Assembly: GCF_033807715.1 (NCBI RefSeq) | Contig: NC_084587.1 | Span: forward strand, 14,551,017 to 14,615,016 | DNA length: 64,000 bases | Source: Cololabis saira | Taxonomy: Eukaryota; Chordata; Actinopteri; Beloniformes; Belonidae | Reading direction: 5' to 3' | Shown here: in pieces, positions 1-11,542 of the stretch | How the letters are laid out: each line of letters starts with the position of its first letter | Position numbering within the stretch: position 1 is the stretch's first letter | Made by a program: the position numbers and the translations under genes | Notes under the pieces: generated by a model | Told to the model about the DNA's origin: nothing | What the model saw: only the letters and a program-made list of their open reading frames with translations | Databases searched by the model: none

Positions 1-309
1 ACACTTGTTCCCCTCATTGTACCAGTCCCACTGAATTGCAATCCTGTGAATAATAATCTGCTGGGACCCCGAGCTGAGTTCCGACTGGACTCACTCAGGT
101 GATGCTGAGATGCAGGAGCAACAAGTTGTGTGATGCGACTCAGTGGCTGCAGGTTTTTAACAAGGAGCATCAGCGAGACGTGTGCATGGGCGGAATTTTG
201 ATTACAACTGGAGGGGCTGTGGGGGGGAAACAGACGGAGAAAACTATTCAACTGCAAATGCTGAGAGGGAATCAGCTACTGGCAACAGGAGAGCTGTTTA
301 TGCACTGAT

Positions 310-1010
310 ACAAATATTGTGCTTGATCTTCTTAAAAAAAGAAGTCAACTTTTTGCATGAGATTATTATTTTTGTATTTGCCTCATTTATTATGCACTTA
401 TTTATCTTTAATTGTACTTGGGTGTATCTTTAATCTATCTGTTTTTGGTTGTTATTTGTTTTTTTCATTTTCGTTTTTTCATTTAGGAAAATTCATTTTC
501 TTTTTTTTTTCATTGTTTTATGCTTCTTATTATCTTTAGTTTTTATTAGTTTTTGTTTTTTTGTCTTGTTTTTCTTTTTAGTTGTTATTCTTTGTACTTG
601 TTATCTACTTTGTTTTATTCTGTTTAACTAACATTTTATATTGTACTGTAAAAGTTTTTTTAGAAATGTATATTTGTACTGTTGGACCCCAGGAAGAATA
701 GTTGCTGCTGAGGCAGAAACTAATGGGGATCTGAAATAAATAAATAAATAAAATAAATAAATAAATTATGTAGATCAAGAAAGACTAGTCTTTGTATGAA
801 CTACTTAATTTTTTGTATGTAAATAATACATTTTGCAAGTACAGTCAACTTAAATGTGTTAAGTTTACTTTATTTATCAAAATTAAGTTGTCTTTACTTG
901 CAAATGAATTTTACTAAAAATTGAGTAGTTTATACAAAGACTAGTCTTTCTTGATCTACATAAAAATCTCATGCGAAAAAGTCGTCTTAATTTTTTTAAA
1001 GTATCAAGCA
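310..1010. mobile_element. Fold-back (palindromic) MITE, copy 1, interrupted
   Basis: The element reads as two inverted arms. The left arm, near 310-369 and resuming at 765, contains ATGTAGATCAAGAAAGACTA. The right arm, 901-1010, contains its reverse complement ending TTGATCTACATAA. Arm homology continues outward through the GCATGAGATT / AATCTCATGC pair and a poly-A/T stretch. The left arm is split by the 370-764 insertion; copy 2 shows the uninterrupted state. No transposase is visible and the superfamily is not assigned. Confidence 0.75.
370..764 (+). mobile_element. LINE-type 3' tail insertion
   Basis: This T-rich segment ends with a GGACCCCAGGAAGAATAG-like block and an AAATA-repeat tail, the usual look of a fish non-LTR retrotransposon 3' end. 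Comparison with the empty site in the second copy (near 1541-1552) defines the insertion, flanked by a 5-bp ATTAT duplication at 365-369 and 765-769. It is heavily 5'-truncated and has no coding sequence. The exact LINE clade is not determined. Confidence 0.7.
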
Positions 1011-1087
1011 AGATATTTTTTACTGTGATGTTCTACGTAAACAAATAAAGCATGTTTCATCTAAACGTTGGTCAATCTGCCCAATAG

Positions 1088-1127
1088 ACTGATGCTGATG
1101 CTGATGCTGGTGCTGATGCTGGTGCTG
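1088..1127. repeat. Hexamer microsatellite (GATGCT/GGTGCT)n
   Basis: About six imperfect repeats of GATGCT and GGTGCT lie in the spacer between the two duplicated units. Confidence 0.8.
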
Positions 1128-1169
1128 CCCGGTGATAATTACTCAAGCAGAAACAGAGAAATAACCAAA

Positions 1170-1906
1170 CACTTGTTCCCCTCATTCTACCAGTCCCACT
1201 GAATTGCAATCCTGTGAATAATAATCTGCTGGGACCCCGAGCTGAGTTCCGACTGGACTCACTCAGGTGATGCTGAGATGCAGGAGCAACAAGTTGTGTG
1301 ATGCGACTCAGCGGCTGCAGGTTTTTAACAAGGAGCATCAGTGAGACGTGTGCATGGGCGGAATTTTGATTACAACTGGAGGGGCTGTGGGGGGGGTAAC
1401 AGACGGAGAAAACTATCTCAACTGCAAATGCTGGGAGGGAATCAGATACTGGCAACAGGAGAGCTGTTTATGCACGGATACAAATATTGTGCTTGATCTA
1501 CTTTAAAAAAAAAAAAAATAAGTCAACTTTTTGCATGAGATTATTATGTAGATCAAGAAAGACTAGTCTTTGTATGAACTACTTAATTTTTTGTATGTAA
1601 ATAATACATTTTGCAAGTACAGTCAACTTAATTGTGTTAAGTTTACTTTATTTATCAAAATTAGTTAATTAAAAAAGTTGTCTTTACTTGCAAAAATTAA
1701 GTTGACTTTACTTGCAAATGAATTTTGTACATACTAAAAATTGAGTAGTTTATACAAAGACTAGTCTTTCTTGATCTACATGAAAATCTCATGCGAAAAA
1801 GTGGTATTAATTTTTTTAAAGTATCAAGCAAGATATTTTTTACTGTGATGTTCTACTTAAACAAATAAAGCATGTTTCATCTAAATGTTGGTCAATCTGC
1901 CCAATG
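1170..1906. repeat. Second copy of the duplicated repeat unit
   Basis: Direct repeat of 1-1084 without the 395-bp insertion. Both copies end at the shared GTCAATCTGCCCAAT sequence. The 127-codon frame on the minus strand here (1072-1455) runs through repeat and microsatellite and shows no domain. Confidence 0.8.
1478..1840. mobile_element. Fold-back (palindromic) MITE, copy 2, uninterrupted
   Basis: Arms of roughly 115 bases face each other. The outermost pair is TGCTTGATCTACTTTAAA on the left and TTTAAAGTATCAAGCA on the right. The core TGTAGATCAAGAAAGACTAG is at 1547-1566 and its complement ends at 1780. An internal partial duplication of the TTGTCTTTACTTGCAAA segment makes the loop longer than in copy 1. 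Confidence 0.75.
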
Positions 1907-2390
1907 GATTAAAATTGTTAAAGGAAAGGTAAATACAACAAGATCGTTGCTTGTTGTTTGTGTGTAAATGAAAAGATTGCCTGGGATTACATAAATACTG
2001 CTTGTTAAGGGAAAAATGCACAATGTCTTGTTAATTTTTTTCAGTGTGGTGCAGTGATTTCGAGTTTTAATCTGCCTCCCTGGTTGACCCGAGCACATCT
2101 CTGGCCCTCAGGGGCCCTATCCAAGATTCTTAAACTACTGTGCAGTGGGAAGGTTAAAACCTTTGTGAGTTCAGATAACAAATAAACTTTTATGGCTTAT
2201 AAGAATTTTCTGCCACGATTGTCCTCCAAAGCTCATAATACAATTGTGTAATATAGGAATATTAAGGCATAACGGAGGAGAGAGAAATGGAGATGGTCGG
2301 ATCTAGGAACACTAAAGTTGTTCTTTTGTAAAAAACCCCCCAACAAATTCTGCCTTTAAAACCTCACAAATCTTTAAGAGAACGATAGTA
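1907..2390. other. Non-coding stretch, nothing recognised
   Basis: AT-rich sequence with no repeat family, RNA or coding signature that I recognise. Confidence 0.5.
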
Positions 2391-3001
2391 ATTAAAGCTG
2401 CAAGCAGCAATGAACGGCCCCTCGCTCGTGCAATTTTCACCAATAAAGGTCAAGGACTCAAAACTGAGTCTGATGACACCACCCACGAGTCTTTATGTCA
2501 AACCATTCAAAAGTTATGGCAGAAAGTAGGAACTATCAAATATGGATCAATCAGATGAAGGGGGGGGGGCGCGCTTTTTGGCATCTAGCGTCGGCACGGT
2601 AACGCTTTTGACTGAGAAAAGTAATGCGCGTCGTCGCAGGATTGAGACGCACATTTTGATGTAAAACACACCTGGTTGCACGTTACGGTTCGGGCCGCAT
2701 TAACGGCAGAAGAAATGGCATAAATTGCGCCAAAATGACATGATTAATTGAAAATGGCCGACTTCCTGTTCGGTTTCGGCCATGGCGCCAAGAGACTTTT
2801 CTTTAAGTTGTGACATGATACAGGTGTGTACTGATTTCCGTGCATGTACATCAAACCGTATTGTGGGGCTTGAGGCACAAAGTTTTCTAGGGGGCGCTGT
2901 TGAGCCATTAGGCCACGCCCATTAATGCAAACCATTAAATATAAAATCTTCCGCCAGGCCTGGCTTGCGTGCAAAATTTGGTGACTTTTGGGGCACGTTT
3001 A
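2391..3001 (-). mobile_element. Solo degenerate copy of the 23-kb array family
   Basis: On the minus strand this segment matches one ~460-bp subunit of the 18319-41601 array plus its first lines (AAAAGTCACCAAATTTTGC-like start) and its 3' terminus. Read on the plus strand it begins ATTAAAGCTGCAAGCAGC, the complement of the array 3' end. The match stops abruptly after GGGCACGTTTA near 3001. Compared with array copies it has lost the multi-copy ~127-bp block and is more diverged. This shows the family is dispersed as well as tandem. Confidence 0.85.
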
Positions 3002-5079
3002 GAAATCCTGAGCTGAAAAACTAAAGAATTTGCAAGAAAAAAAAAATGTATTCATGCAATATTCATTGCACTGTGGTTTATTGTTCTTAGTTTAGTATTT
3101 ATGTTGACATACTTCTATCTCCTTGGTCAACTTGTTTTAAATGTGTTATATAAATAAACTTTAAAAACTTAAACTTTATGAACTTGCAAATCTGAAAGAA
3201 GTAACATGGAAATTCAGATTTTATACATAAAGTTAAAAATATGCAAGAGAAGACTCTTTTCTGGCTTTATGAACTTGCAAATTTGCAAGGAAAGTTCAGA
3301 AGTTCTGACTCTGAATTTGCAACTTCTTATCACAACAAAGGTTACACATTTGAAGCCGGGGATGGACTGGGGGGGGGGGGATGCTATAGTGGTATATTGT
3401 CATAATATCTACCCAGACATGAGCTATTTATGATCGTTTATTCAACAACTCAAGAACACTAATATAAAAGAACGACAAAACATCACTTGCATCTCCTAAA
3501 CAAAAGGGAACATAGACATTGTTTTTTATACTGTATTTTACAGTCACTTATATGCTTATATGCATTGTAAAAGAGAGCAAAAAATCTACATCACTGATAT
3601 TTGTAACTGACTTTGCCAATAATAATCACCCTGCTCAGCTGCCGGCCCTTCATCAGCATGTGTTTGCTCAGGTGTCCACCGTGTGCTCAGTCTTCCTGGG
3701 TGATTATAGTGCTTTGGCCGACATCACCGCTACTGCTGCTGCCAAACAGCTCTGTGAGCTTTCTACATTTTCAAGCATCTTCTACAAGTGACTTGGCTTT
3801 CTTTTGTTTTAGCTTTTCTCATCCAACTTCCTTATGTTCTTTGCTTGCCATCTTTTTGCTGACAGACACCAACGTTAGTCTGCTTTGTTGGTTTGTAGGC
3901 CTATATCTGATAAACAATCGTCTTAGCGCCACCTGTTTTTAGTTGATAGACTGAAAATTTTGGTTATTCAACAGGGCCAACGGACGGCCGTTCTGGACTT
4001 TTCCAGGATGCACAGATTACCAGTCCGCCCCTGTTTGAAGCAAAATTCACTGTGTTTAAAGCCACTGTATGTAGCAATATCCCTTCCGACCACATGGGGA
4101 TATATAGATCTGCTTTGTTAACAAAAGAGCAGCTCGAGACATGTCTTGTCTTGTGATACCGCTTTGTCCCACTAAAGGTGCACTACGATGTCTGGCTCAG
4201 AAACTTTATTTTACTATGGCGCCCCCATTTGGTTAGAAGTGGCATTGCCACATAACGTTTTTTTGTTCTTATTTAGGTTGCTACAAATGAAGAGACCTAA
4301 TTTCATGTCTCTCAGACACAGTACATTGAAGGTGACTTTGTATCTTTAAGGTTCTCTAGTGGCTCCAGATCTCTGACACATCTGCACAGTCGGCACAGTC
4401 TGCAAAGAGGGAGAAAGATATCTTGCCTTTTACAATTTACCATAAGTGACCTGTTAAGTGCAACCCTTTCATTTGCTGCCACTCTATCGCAAACCCTGAA
4501 CTGAATGAAGAAGACATAGAAAAAAATCAATGAATGAAAGAATAAAATGAAATAACCCACACTTGGGATGAAGACCAGCAAATTCACCTGAGACCCCGGT
4601 TCTCTGTGGATGTTCCTGCGTCTCTGAGCCTTGATCAGTTACTCGCTTGCTTTCTCCTTACGAAACCTTTTCTGAAAGAATATTGATTAAGCTATATTTG
4701 TTATTATTGGGAACATTGAACTTCTGAAAAATGATGCTTTTCCAGGGCCATGAACAAGCTTTATAAAACAGGGCAGTGTTTATTTATCATTTTCATTTTA
4801 TTCATCATAACAAAGCCTTTCATATCTCGTCTTTCACTTAACATGTGTCCCTGCCTATCTCCAAATAACACACAATGCTGCAGTGTTGCCACAAAGTGTT
4901 TAGTCATCGATTCATTCATTGAGTTTACCATCTTGTTTTGCAAAAATAATTACAGAGGTTTCGATTGTGCTGACCTCACATTTCGTTATGTAACATTTAC
5001 GTGGTCTTTTTCTTCTTTATGTAATTTAAAATGACTGTCAACAAATAAAAGTACACAGACATCTTAAGTGTACTTGTAG
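3002..5079. other. Non-coding intergenic stretch
   Basis: Holds a fragment ending TATATAAATAAACTTTAAA near 3145-3170 that looks like a LINE 3' tail, a run of G near 3370, and open frames under 110 codons with no domain I recognise. No RNA gene seen. Confidence 0.45.
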
Positions 5080-5092
5080 ACACACACACACA

Positions 5093-5171
<79 letters not shown>

Positions 5172-5181
5172 CACACACACA
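5080..5181. repeat. Compound (CA)n(TA)n microsatellite
   Basis: CACACA, then about 60 bases of pure TA, then ACACAC. The 61-codon frame read through it is an artefact of the repeat. Confidence 0.95.
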
Positions 5182-6040
5182 AACTAGAACTCTTTCACAG
5201 TTCAAGTGTTAAAAATGATGATTCATGATACCATCGTGGTATGTCTTGCATTAAGATCATCACTGGGAAAATAATTAGATGAATAAATAAAGATAGGTGT
5301 AAATAAATAAAACTACTAAGAACTATACCACGGTTGCATGATTAAATGTTTTATACTTGTGATGTGGGAGTAAGACTAGGTTGGAGTTGCAAACATTTAT
5401 GTAAATCTCTTTCCATCTCTACTCTCAGAAATGATTAATTTACAACCTTTAAAATTAAGACCAAACAATGCAAAAGGAAGTGACATCACTTGCAATTTGT
5501 AAGCCTCCAAACAGCCCTGATCCGAAAGAAAAATGAGAGACACCAAATACTCAGTGGGGAACCTTTTGGATCCAGAGAGACATATTCTATCTCAGGTAAA
5601 AAGACGCCATGATCGGCTGTCGGTGCTTTGCAAAGCTTTTACAAGATCATGATGGAATACTTCTCAATTTTACATGTCTTCATTCTCTAGGATAAATTTA
5701 CCAGATAAAATATATGAAAAGAATTTTGAACACATCTGAACTTAAAGACTTGAAAACCTATTGTGTCTTAAAAATAACCGTGTACTTTGTTCACTTACTT
5801 TTACACTGTGAAAAGTTGGCAGCAATCTCGCATTAAGTGATAAAAGAGTCTATAAAGAAACCACACTTGGAGCAGTGGAAGGGATCTGCTCTAATAGTGG
5901 GAACCGGTGCATAAGAGTTTGTCTAATGATCATCTGCAAAATCATCTGCATCTGCATCTGCTAAAAATGTGAGGATTTTTAAAATTACCACTAAGATTCT
6001 TACATGGTTACTTTAGCTCCTTTGGCAGTTATTTAAAAGG
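5182..6040. other. Non-coding intergenic stretch
   Basis: AT-rich sequence without any family I recognise. It ends at the outer edge of the 6041-7289 palindrome. Confidence 0.45.
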
Positions 6041-7289
6041 AACCCTGGCTATTAAGACATGTAGGTCTTAAAAGATAAATGTTGGTATCAATTATAACAA
6101 TGTGATATAAAAAACCTTGTTGATGTCTTCGTTTTTATAAAATTTGAAAATATAATTTAACATGTAGGTCGCCATTGTTGTTTACATTCTGGGTAGTGAC
6201 GTCAGACGGTGGCTCCTGCTAACCCCCGTCCACTGTTTTGACACCCAGAAACAGATGAAAACACAGCTAAACAGGTGACGGCGCACCAGAAACACAGATC
6301 AAAACACAGCTAAACATTAAGGTGACGGCGCACCTACAAAAAAGTAAAAAAAAAAAAAAAAAAAGTGCCGCACCATAAAGCATGAACTATAAAAACACCA
6401 TAAAACTCAGAGACTAACAGACCACACGTTTCAACTAGCAGATAGCCGATGCTACAATAAAAACCCCAGCCAGATCTGGCGTCATTAAATTAAATAAAGA
6501 TGTTCTTGCCTATTTGACGCGAAGTCTGCCCACCGGCGTTTCCATCCCGGCGGCGGCGAGAGCGGATGGCGGAGCGCTGCAGGCTGTAGAGCCACGTCTA
6601 CGCCGTCTATGGCGTAGCCTACGGCGTAGACGGCGTAGCCGTGGCTCTATGAGCCTGCAGCGCTCCGCCATCCGCTCTCCGCTCTCGCCTCCGCCGGGAT
6701 GGAGACGCCGGTGAGCAGGATGCACGTTTGGGTGGGCATAGCCCACCCCTCTCCCCCCCTAAAACCGGCCTCGGTGCTGGGTCCACCGTTTGATGACAGC
6801 CCAGAGGCTGAGGGGACTGGCCCGGGACTTTGACGAAACGGGAGGCGCAGACTTCGCGTCAAATAGGCAAGAACATCTTTATTTAATTTAATGATGCCAG
6901 ATCTGGCTGGGGTTTTTATTGTAGCATCGGCTATCTGCTAGTTGAAACGTGTTGTCTGTTAGTCTCTGAGTTTTATGGTGTTTTTATAGTTCATGCTTTA
7001 TGGTGCGGTACTTTTTTTTTTTTTTTTTTTTACTTTTTTGTAGGTGCGCCGTCACCTGTTTAGCTGTGTTTTCATCTGTTTCTGGGTGTCAAAACAGTGT
7101 ACGGGGGCCAGCAGGAGCCACCGTCTGACGTCACTACCCAGAATGTAAACAACAATGGCGACCTACGAGTTAAATTATATTTTCAAATTTTATAAAAACG
7201 AAGACATCAACAAGGTTTTTTATATCACATTGTTATAATTGATACCAACATTTATCTTTTAAGACCTACATGTCTTAATAGCCAGGGTT
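6041..7289. mobile_element. 1.25-kb palindromic (fold-back) element
   Basis: The left arm starting AACCCTGGCTATTAAGACAT is mirrored by the right arm ending ATGTCTTAATAGCCAGGGTT, with near-continuous complementarity for some 600 bases a side. This includes the CATTGTTGTTTACATTCTGG block, an A18/T20 tract pair, and ATTTAATTAAATAAAGATG-like stretches. A second, GC-rich palindrome with CTACGGCGTAG motifs lies in the core at 6540-6710. The right arm carries about 140 bp (6714-6850) without a left counterpart. The CTACGGCGTAG words recur in the Harbinger-like MITEs of this window. No transposase is visible. Frames in the core are palindrome artefacts. Confidence 0.85.
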
Positions 7290-8369
7290 ACTAATCACGA
7301 TCACCCTCTGGACAGTGTTGTAGTCTTGAAAAATAGTTACTAAAATAAATGTTTCTTTAAACCTTGAAAGTAATTGCCAAATTGTAAGTAAACAGAATAT
7401 GTCAGAATAAGTTTTAGTCATCAAGGAGTGAAAATTGCATAACTGAAAGACAGATTTCTTTATGTAACATGTATATTTAATTTTTTTATGAGTGATTGAT
7501 GCCAAACCACTCATGACACTCAAGACCCGAAAGATAAGCCCACATCTGGACAGACCTGAGTAATCCTTTTTCAGCCCCTAAAGGGAAATGATATGATTAC
7601 AGCACAAACTGAGAATAAACATCCAGGAAAATAAATAAGAAAATCATAAAAAGTGTTGTTAAATTGAAAGCATGGCCATCAGATTAACAGATCATTTTGA
7701 AAGCATTGTAGTGTTGTAGCTAGGCAACAAATGAGCTGATGACCTACTAAATGAGAAAATTGCACACTTCTAAGTAGAAAACATGGATGAAACAAGTAAT
7801 TCAATATCTGAAATGCAGAGAAGCTCCTCCACACTAGGTGCATTTCTATTACTCTTCACAAAGCCAACACTGGAATCACAAAGACAAAGTAGCCTCATGG
7901 CCTAATAATGGCTTTATGCAGGCCTGAGATGTTTTTCTGGCAACCGGAAAAAATAACTATTTTGCAAAATGACAATCAAAATACCTTTTTTTTTTCATTA
8001 CAGGTCAGATTACATACCGAAAACAGCCACATTAACATATGATGTCTGTTGTGTACGTTTCCGTTGCCCGGGTAACTGCAGTTGCTACAACTGGCCTTCT
8101 ATGGCAGTTTGGTTTTTGGGATGTAGGCGCCTTTTTCTGGATAACACTCCGGACCACTTGGGGGCGATAGTGTGCCATTTTTACTGTTTGCTAACAGCTA
8201 ATAAATTAATGTTTTTAATTAATTTTTTTATAAGCAAAATTGAACAAGTTTACAAACAGTAATGGCACGGTTCAATGTAGAAACACGTAGGCAACAGACA
8301 AAGTAAGATAGAGAGTGAAAGGAAATACGGAAATTAAATGATGAGATTAAATGATACAAATTTAAATAA
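7290..8369. other. Non-coding intergenic stretch
   Basis: No recognisable gene or repeat family. A short GC-richer patch near 8050-8190 has no assignment. Confidence 0.4.
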
Positions 8370-8870
8370 ATTAAAAGAAAAGACAGCTAGGGGTACTTTG
8401 CAAGATTAAGTTCCTCTACTAAACTAAAGTTTCACAGTATTCTTCTTCTCCAATCACATAAAGATGAAAAATAGTGACATAGCTCTTTATGAAAAACATA
8501 ACAGTTTGGTTTCACTTTCATGAATTTATTTTTATGTATAAAAAACTTGCCAAGAATGATGATAGTGTTAATTGCCAAATCATGTGTTACCAAACAAAAC
8601 ATTTTATTTTGTTAGATTAGAGAAATTGACAAATTTAGAGAACAACCAGTCATACAAATTTTCCCAGAAAGCATTAGAAAATTTACAATCAAAAAATAAA
8701 TGTTCAGTTGTTTCAATATGTTCATCACAAAAAGAGCAGTTGTTGTGGTCAAAATTAAATCGATGTCTTAAAAATTCAGCAGCGGGGTATATTCCATTAA
8801 GAATTTTAAAATGAACTTCCTTCACTTTTGAACTAGTAAAATAAAAGAGGTAAAAGAAACAATAACGAAG
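8370..8870 (-). mobile_element. L1/Tx1-type LINE remnant, ORF2 C-terminus
   Basis: Minus-strand translation from about 8870 shows the zinc-knuckle end of an L1-type reverse transcriptase polyprotein: a VHFKILNGIYP block, then C-x2-C and H-x4-C residues in NNCSFCDEH and TTEHLFFDCKF, then FWENLYDWL. Beyond a frameshift near 8604, the downstream part still reads GKFFIHKNKF and VFHKELCHYF, typical of the last residues of fish L1 ORF2. It is 5'-truncated, broken by stops and inactive. I see no poly-A tail or target duplication. The clade name is from memory of the family and is not tested by search. Confidence 0.8.
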
Positions 8871-10927
8871 GAAGAAAAATTAAGTAAAGCATTAAATATC
8901 AGCTAGATAATTGAAAATGTCACATAATTCATCATATTTAAGCTTCTAAAGAAAAAAAAAACACTCCTTGATCTACATTTGCAATCTCTTCCAAACTGAA
9001 CATATAAAGTGTAAATCTTGATGGGAGTGATTTAGTAGTTGAGAATCAGACTTCTGGCACGCTTAATTTTCCAAGAATGATCTCTCTTCATGCAAAGGTT
9101 ATGCTCATGACTGAGCTTTACTGCGTATTTGTCTCGAAATCAAAACAATAATCACAAATCCTGATATTTTAGTGATTTTCATTCCATCGTTTTTAAGGAA
9201 ATCACTCAACTCTGCAAGGAGATGACATTAAGCTGGCAAAGATTCTTCAATTAACTTGAAGATGGAAGCCCAGCAATGAAAAAATAGAAAGTGATTAGTT
9301 CAGTCCAGATCAGTCGTGCATCAGTTCTGATTCTCCTCTCTGCTCATTCTTGAAGCAGGAAGAAAGGACAGGACTCAGCTGCATTGCCGTGGCTGCAGAT
9401 ACCTCATCTGTGTTGTTACGGAAATGGACGTCTTATTTCTTTTTTATGAGGTAACAGTGTCTTATGGAGTGAGAGCATGTTCAAACATCATATTATGATG
9501 TGAGGAACAACTCAAAATCATGCAGATTATCAATAGTAATGTGGCCATGTGCAACAAAAGGAATGTGATGAATACTGTGTTGGGTTCTCCATCTCACCAT
9601 TGCAAGATTTCACATGTTCACTCTGAATACTTTCATAAGTTTCTGCTCTAAGCAACTTCTTCTGTTCGCCCACTAAATGTAACCAGGGTCAAAACTGTTG
9701 AACTGCTGCTCAAACCGCAGCCTGCACTCAATCCAAATCCCAATGCATCTTTGCAGCATAATGAAAGATTTAATACAGTACACATTTCCATCACTTCTTT
9801 TTTTAAATATGTCATTTATGTTGAGGGGCTACCTCCTCTTTGGTGCCCAAAGCAGATATAGATAATACAGTGACTAGAACAAAAACAGGGACAAAAAAAA
9901 AATCAAAAATATAACGATGCATGAGCTATTTGTGGGATAAAAACAAAGTCAAACTAATTTGCATTGGTTATGTAATCGTGGACATCCAGACCTCACATGA
10001 TTCCCCCAGAACCCATCAGCTTGAAATATTATTGTATTATGACAGTTTTGGAGTGAAGCAAATTGTTTTGAAATTAAGCTTTTATCATCGGTGAGTGTTT
10101 TGGCCCAATGTCACCAGCTGCCTTGATTAAATATTAAAGCAGTAAAGGACTTAGAAAATTACATTTTTAAATTCCGTTTTTGCCTCAAGATGCTGCTCGT
10201 TGAGATGCAGGATGTAAATTCTTTTGTAAATGTACCTTGAGCCAATAAAGGATGCAGAAGAGCCATGATGACTTTGTATCTGTGTATCCAACAGCAGTGA
10301 AGCACATACATCTACTAATGAAGAGGAGCAGTCGGGAGATACATTTGAAATCATTTTAGTTATAATACATTTTGGTAAAACCTTTTTCTTACAGTTGGAA
10401 TTTGTTTCGATTCTTCTTTTTGTTGTTGGTGTGACTACAGGTGACACGGCAATCACAGCACTCAGGTTAGGTGGATTGCCAGGATGATTTATCGTGAGAC
10501 TGGAATGAGAAGGCGACAAGAGCGGAGACGAGCAGATGGCTGATGAGGCAGGGCAGGATTGAGGTGCAGACAGAGTGGGAGTCGGAGGAGAGGGCTGCCT
10601 ATGGATCCTGCACAACAAGTAAACACTTGGGCCCAAACAAAATAGAGCAAAATAACACATTCTGACTGAGATGATCATCTGGCAGTAAGAGTCAGGACTG
10701 AGGTTGATGAGCTGGTGAGAACAAGACGTGCTGGTGGGCAGATGGGCAGGAGGATGAAGGAAGCTCCAATGACCCCAACAAACAAAAGAAAACGTCAGAA
10801 ATCCCGCTGTGGGGAGAGTTTACTGATGGAGGTTTTAGCAATCGAGGGATTAATGAAGCTTTCTGCTTCAAAAATAAAAGATGTGGGAGAGAGATGTCTC
10901 TGGAAGAGTAATTTGTTAACCATTTAA
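8871..10927. other. Non-coding intergenic stretch with one unexplained long frame
   Basis: The region holds a 175-codon minus-strand frame (10151-10678), rich in Ser and Pro, with no domain I recognise. It is about 2.5 kb downstream of the ankrd49 stop. I do not call it a gene. The rest is AT-rich without recognised families. Confidence 0.4.
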
Positions 10928-11335
10928 ATTCAGTTCAATTGAGCTTTATAGAGCTAAATCATGACAAATGTCATCTCAAGGTACTTCAAAAACACAACTC
11001 ATCACAAATTAGTCCAGTTAATTCAAAGCAAATAATTATGGCTTTACCAAGGAAACCAACAGATTGCATCAGAACTTTCTAGGATACAATCAAACACCAG
11101 GCGACTGTGGAAAGAAAAAAAACACCCCTTTAACAGAAAGGAAGAAAGCTCCGGCAGAACCAGACTCAGGAGGGAGACCATCTGCCTCCGGTTGGGGGTA
11201 AAGAGGACAGGAAAGAGGAGGGAACCGCATCGACAACAGATCAGGAATATCTGAAGGAATTTGAAAGAGACAAACATTTCTTTCTTTTGCTTATGTTGTT
11301 TAGATGATTTAATAAAGTTAATTTTGTCCATGGCT
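10928..11335. repeat. Teleost interspersed repeat fragment
   Basis: Contains AAATCATGACAAATGTCATC followed by a block around AAACCAACAGATTGCATCAG and CAGGCGACTGTGGAAAG. I recognise this order from a repeat common in fish genomes, but I cannot assign its class with certainty. No coding potential. Confidence 0.55.
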
Positions 11336-11348
11336 TTACAAATTCAGT

Positions 11349-11542
11349 TGCTAATTCTCTTTGTCGGACATTTTTTTTTTCTTTTTAAATAACTGCCGTT
11401 CTTCGGCGATTCCTTTTGCCTTCATCAGAGTCACAGACACACCATCTTGTGACTCTGATGAATGCGAAAGGAATCACCGAAACACGTCAGGTATTTAAAA
11501 AAATATATATATATTCTTGTCTGACAAAATGAATAAGCAAAT
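11349..11542. repeat. 194-bp imperfect palindrome (hairpin-forming)
   Basis: Left arm TTGCTAATTCTCTTTGTC pairs with right arm GACAAAATGAATAAGCAA. Inner arms CGATTCCTTTTGCCTTCATC and its near complement around 11457-11480 flank a short loop near 11438-11449. Total arm length is about 90 bases. It could be a small fold-back MITE. Confidence 0.75.

Larger units (their letters stand above)
1..1084. repeat. First copy of a duplicated repeat unit (truncated by window start)
   Basis: Bases 1-360 match 1170-1540 almost base for base, and 766-1084 match 1544-1906, so this is one of two direct copies of the same unit. The copies are separated by a short spacer with a hexamer microsatellite. The first copy is longer because about 395 bp (370-764) is inserted in it. 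Short open frames here are not shared consistently between the copies and carry no recognisable domain. I infer a tandem duplication of non-coding repeat DNA. Confidence 0.8.

Noticed and set aside
6510..6862. Arg-rich frames in the core of the 6041-7289 palindrome
   Set aside because: Mirror-image products of a GC-rich palindrome, present on both strands; no domain.
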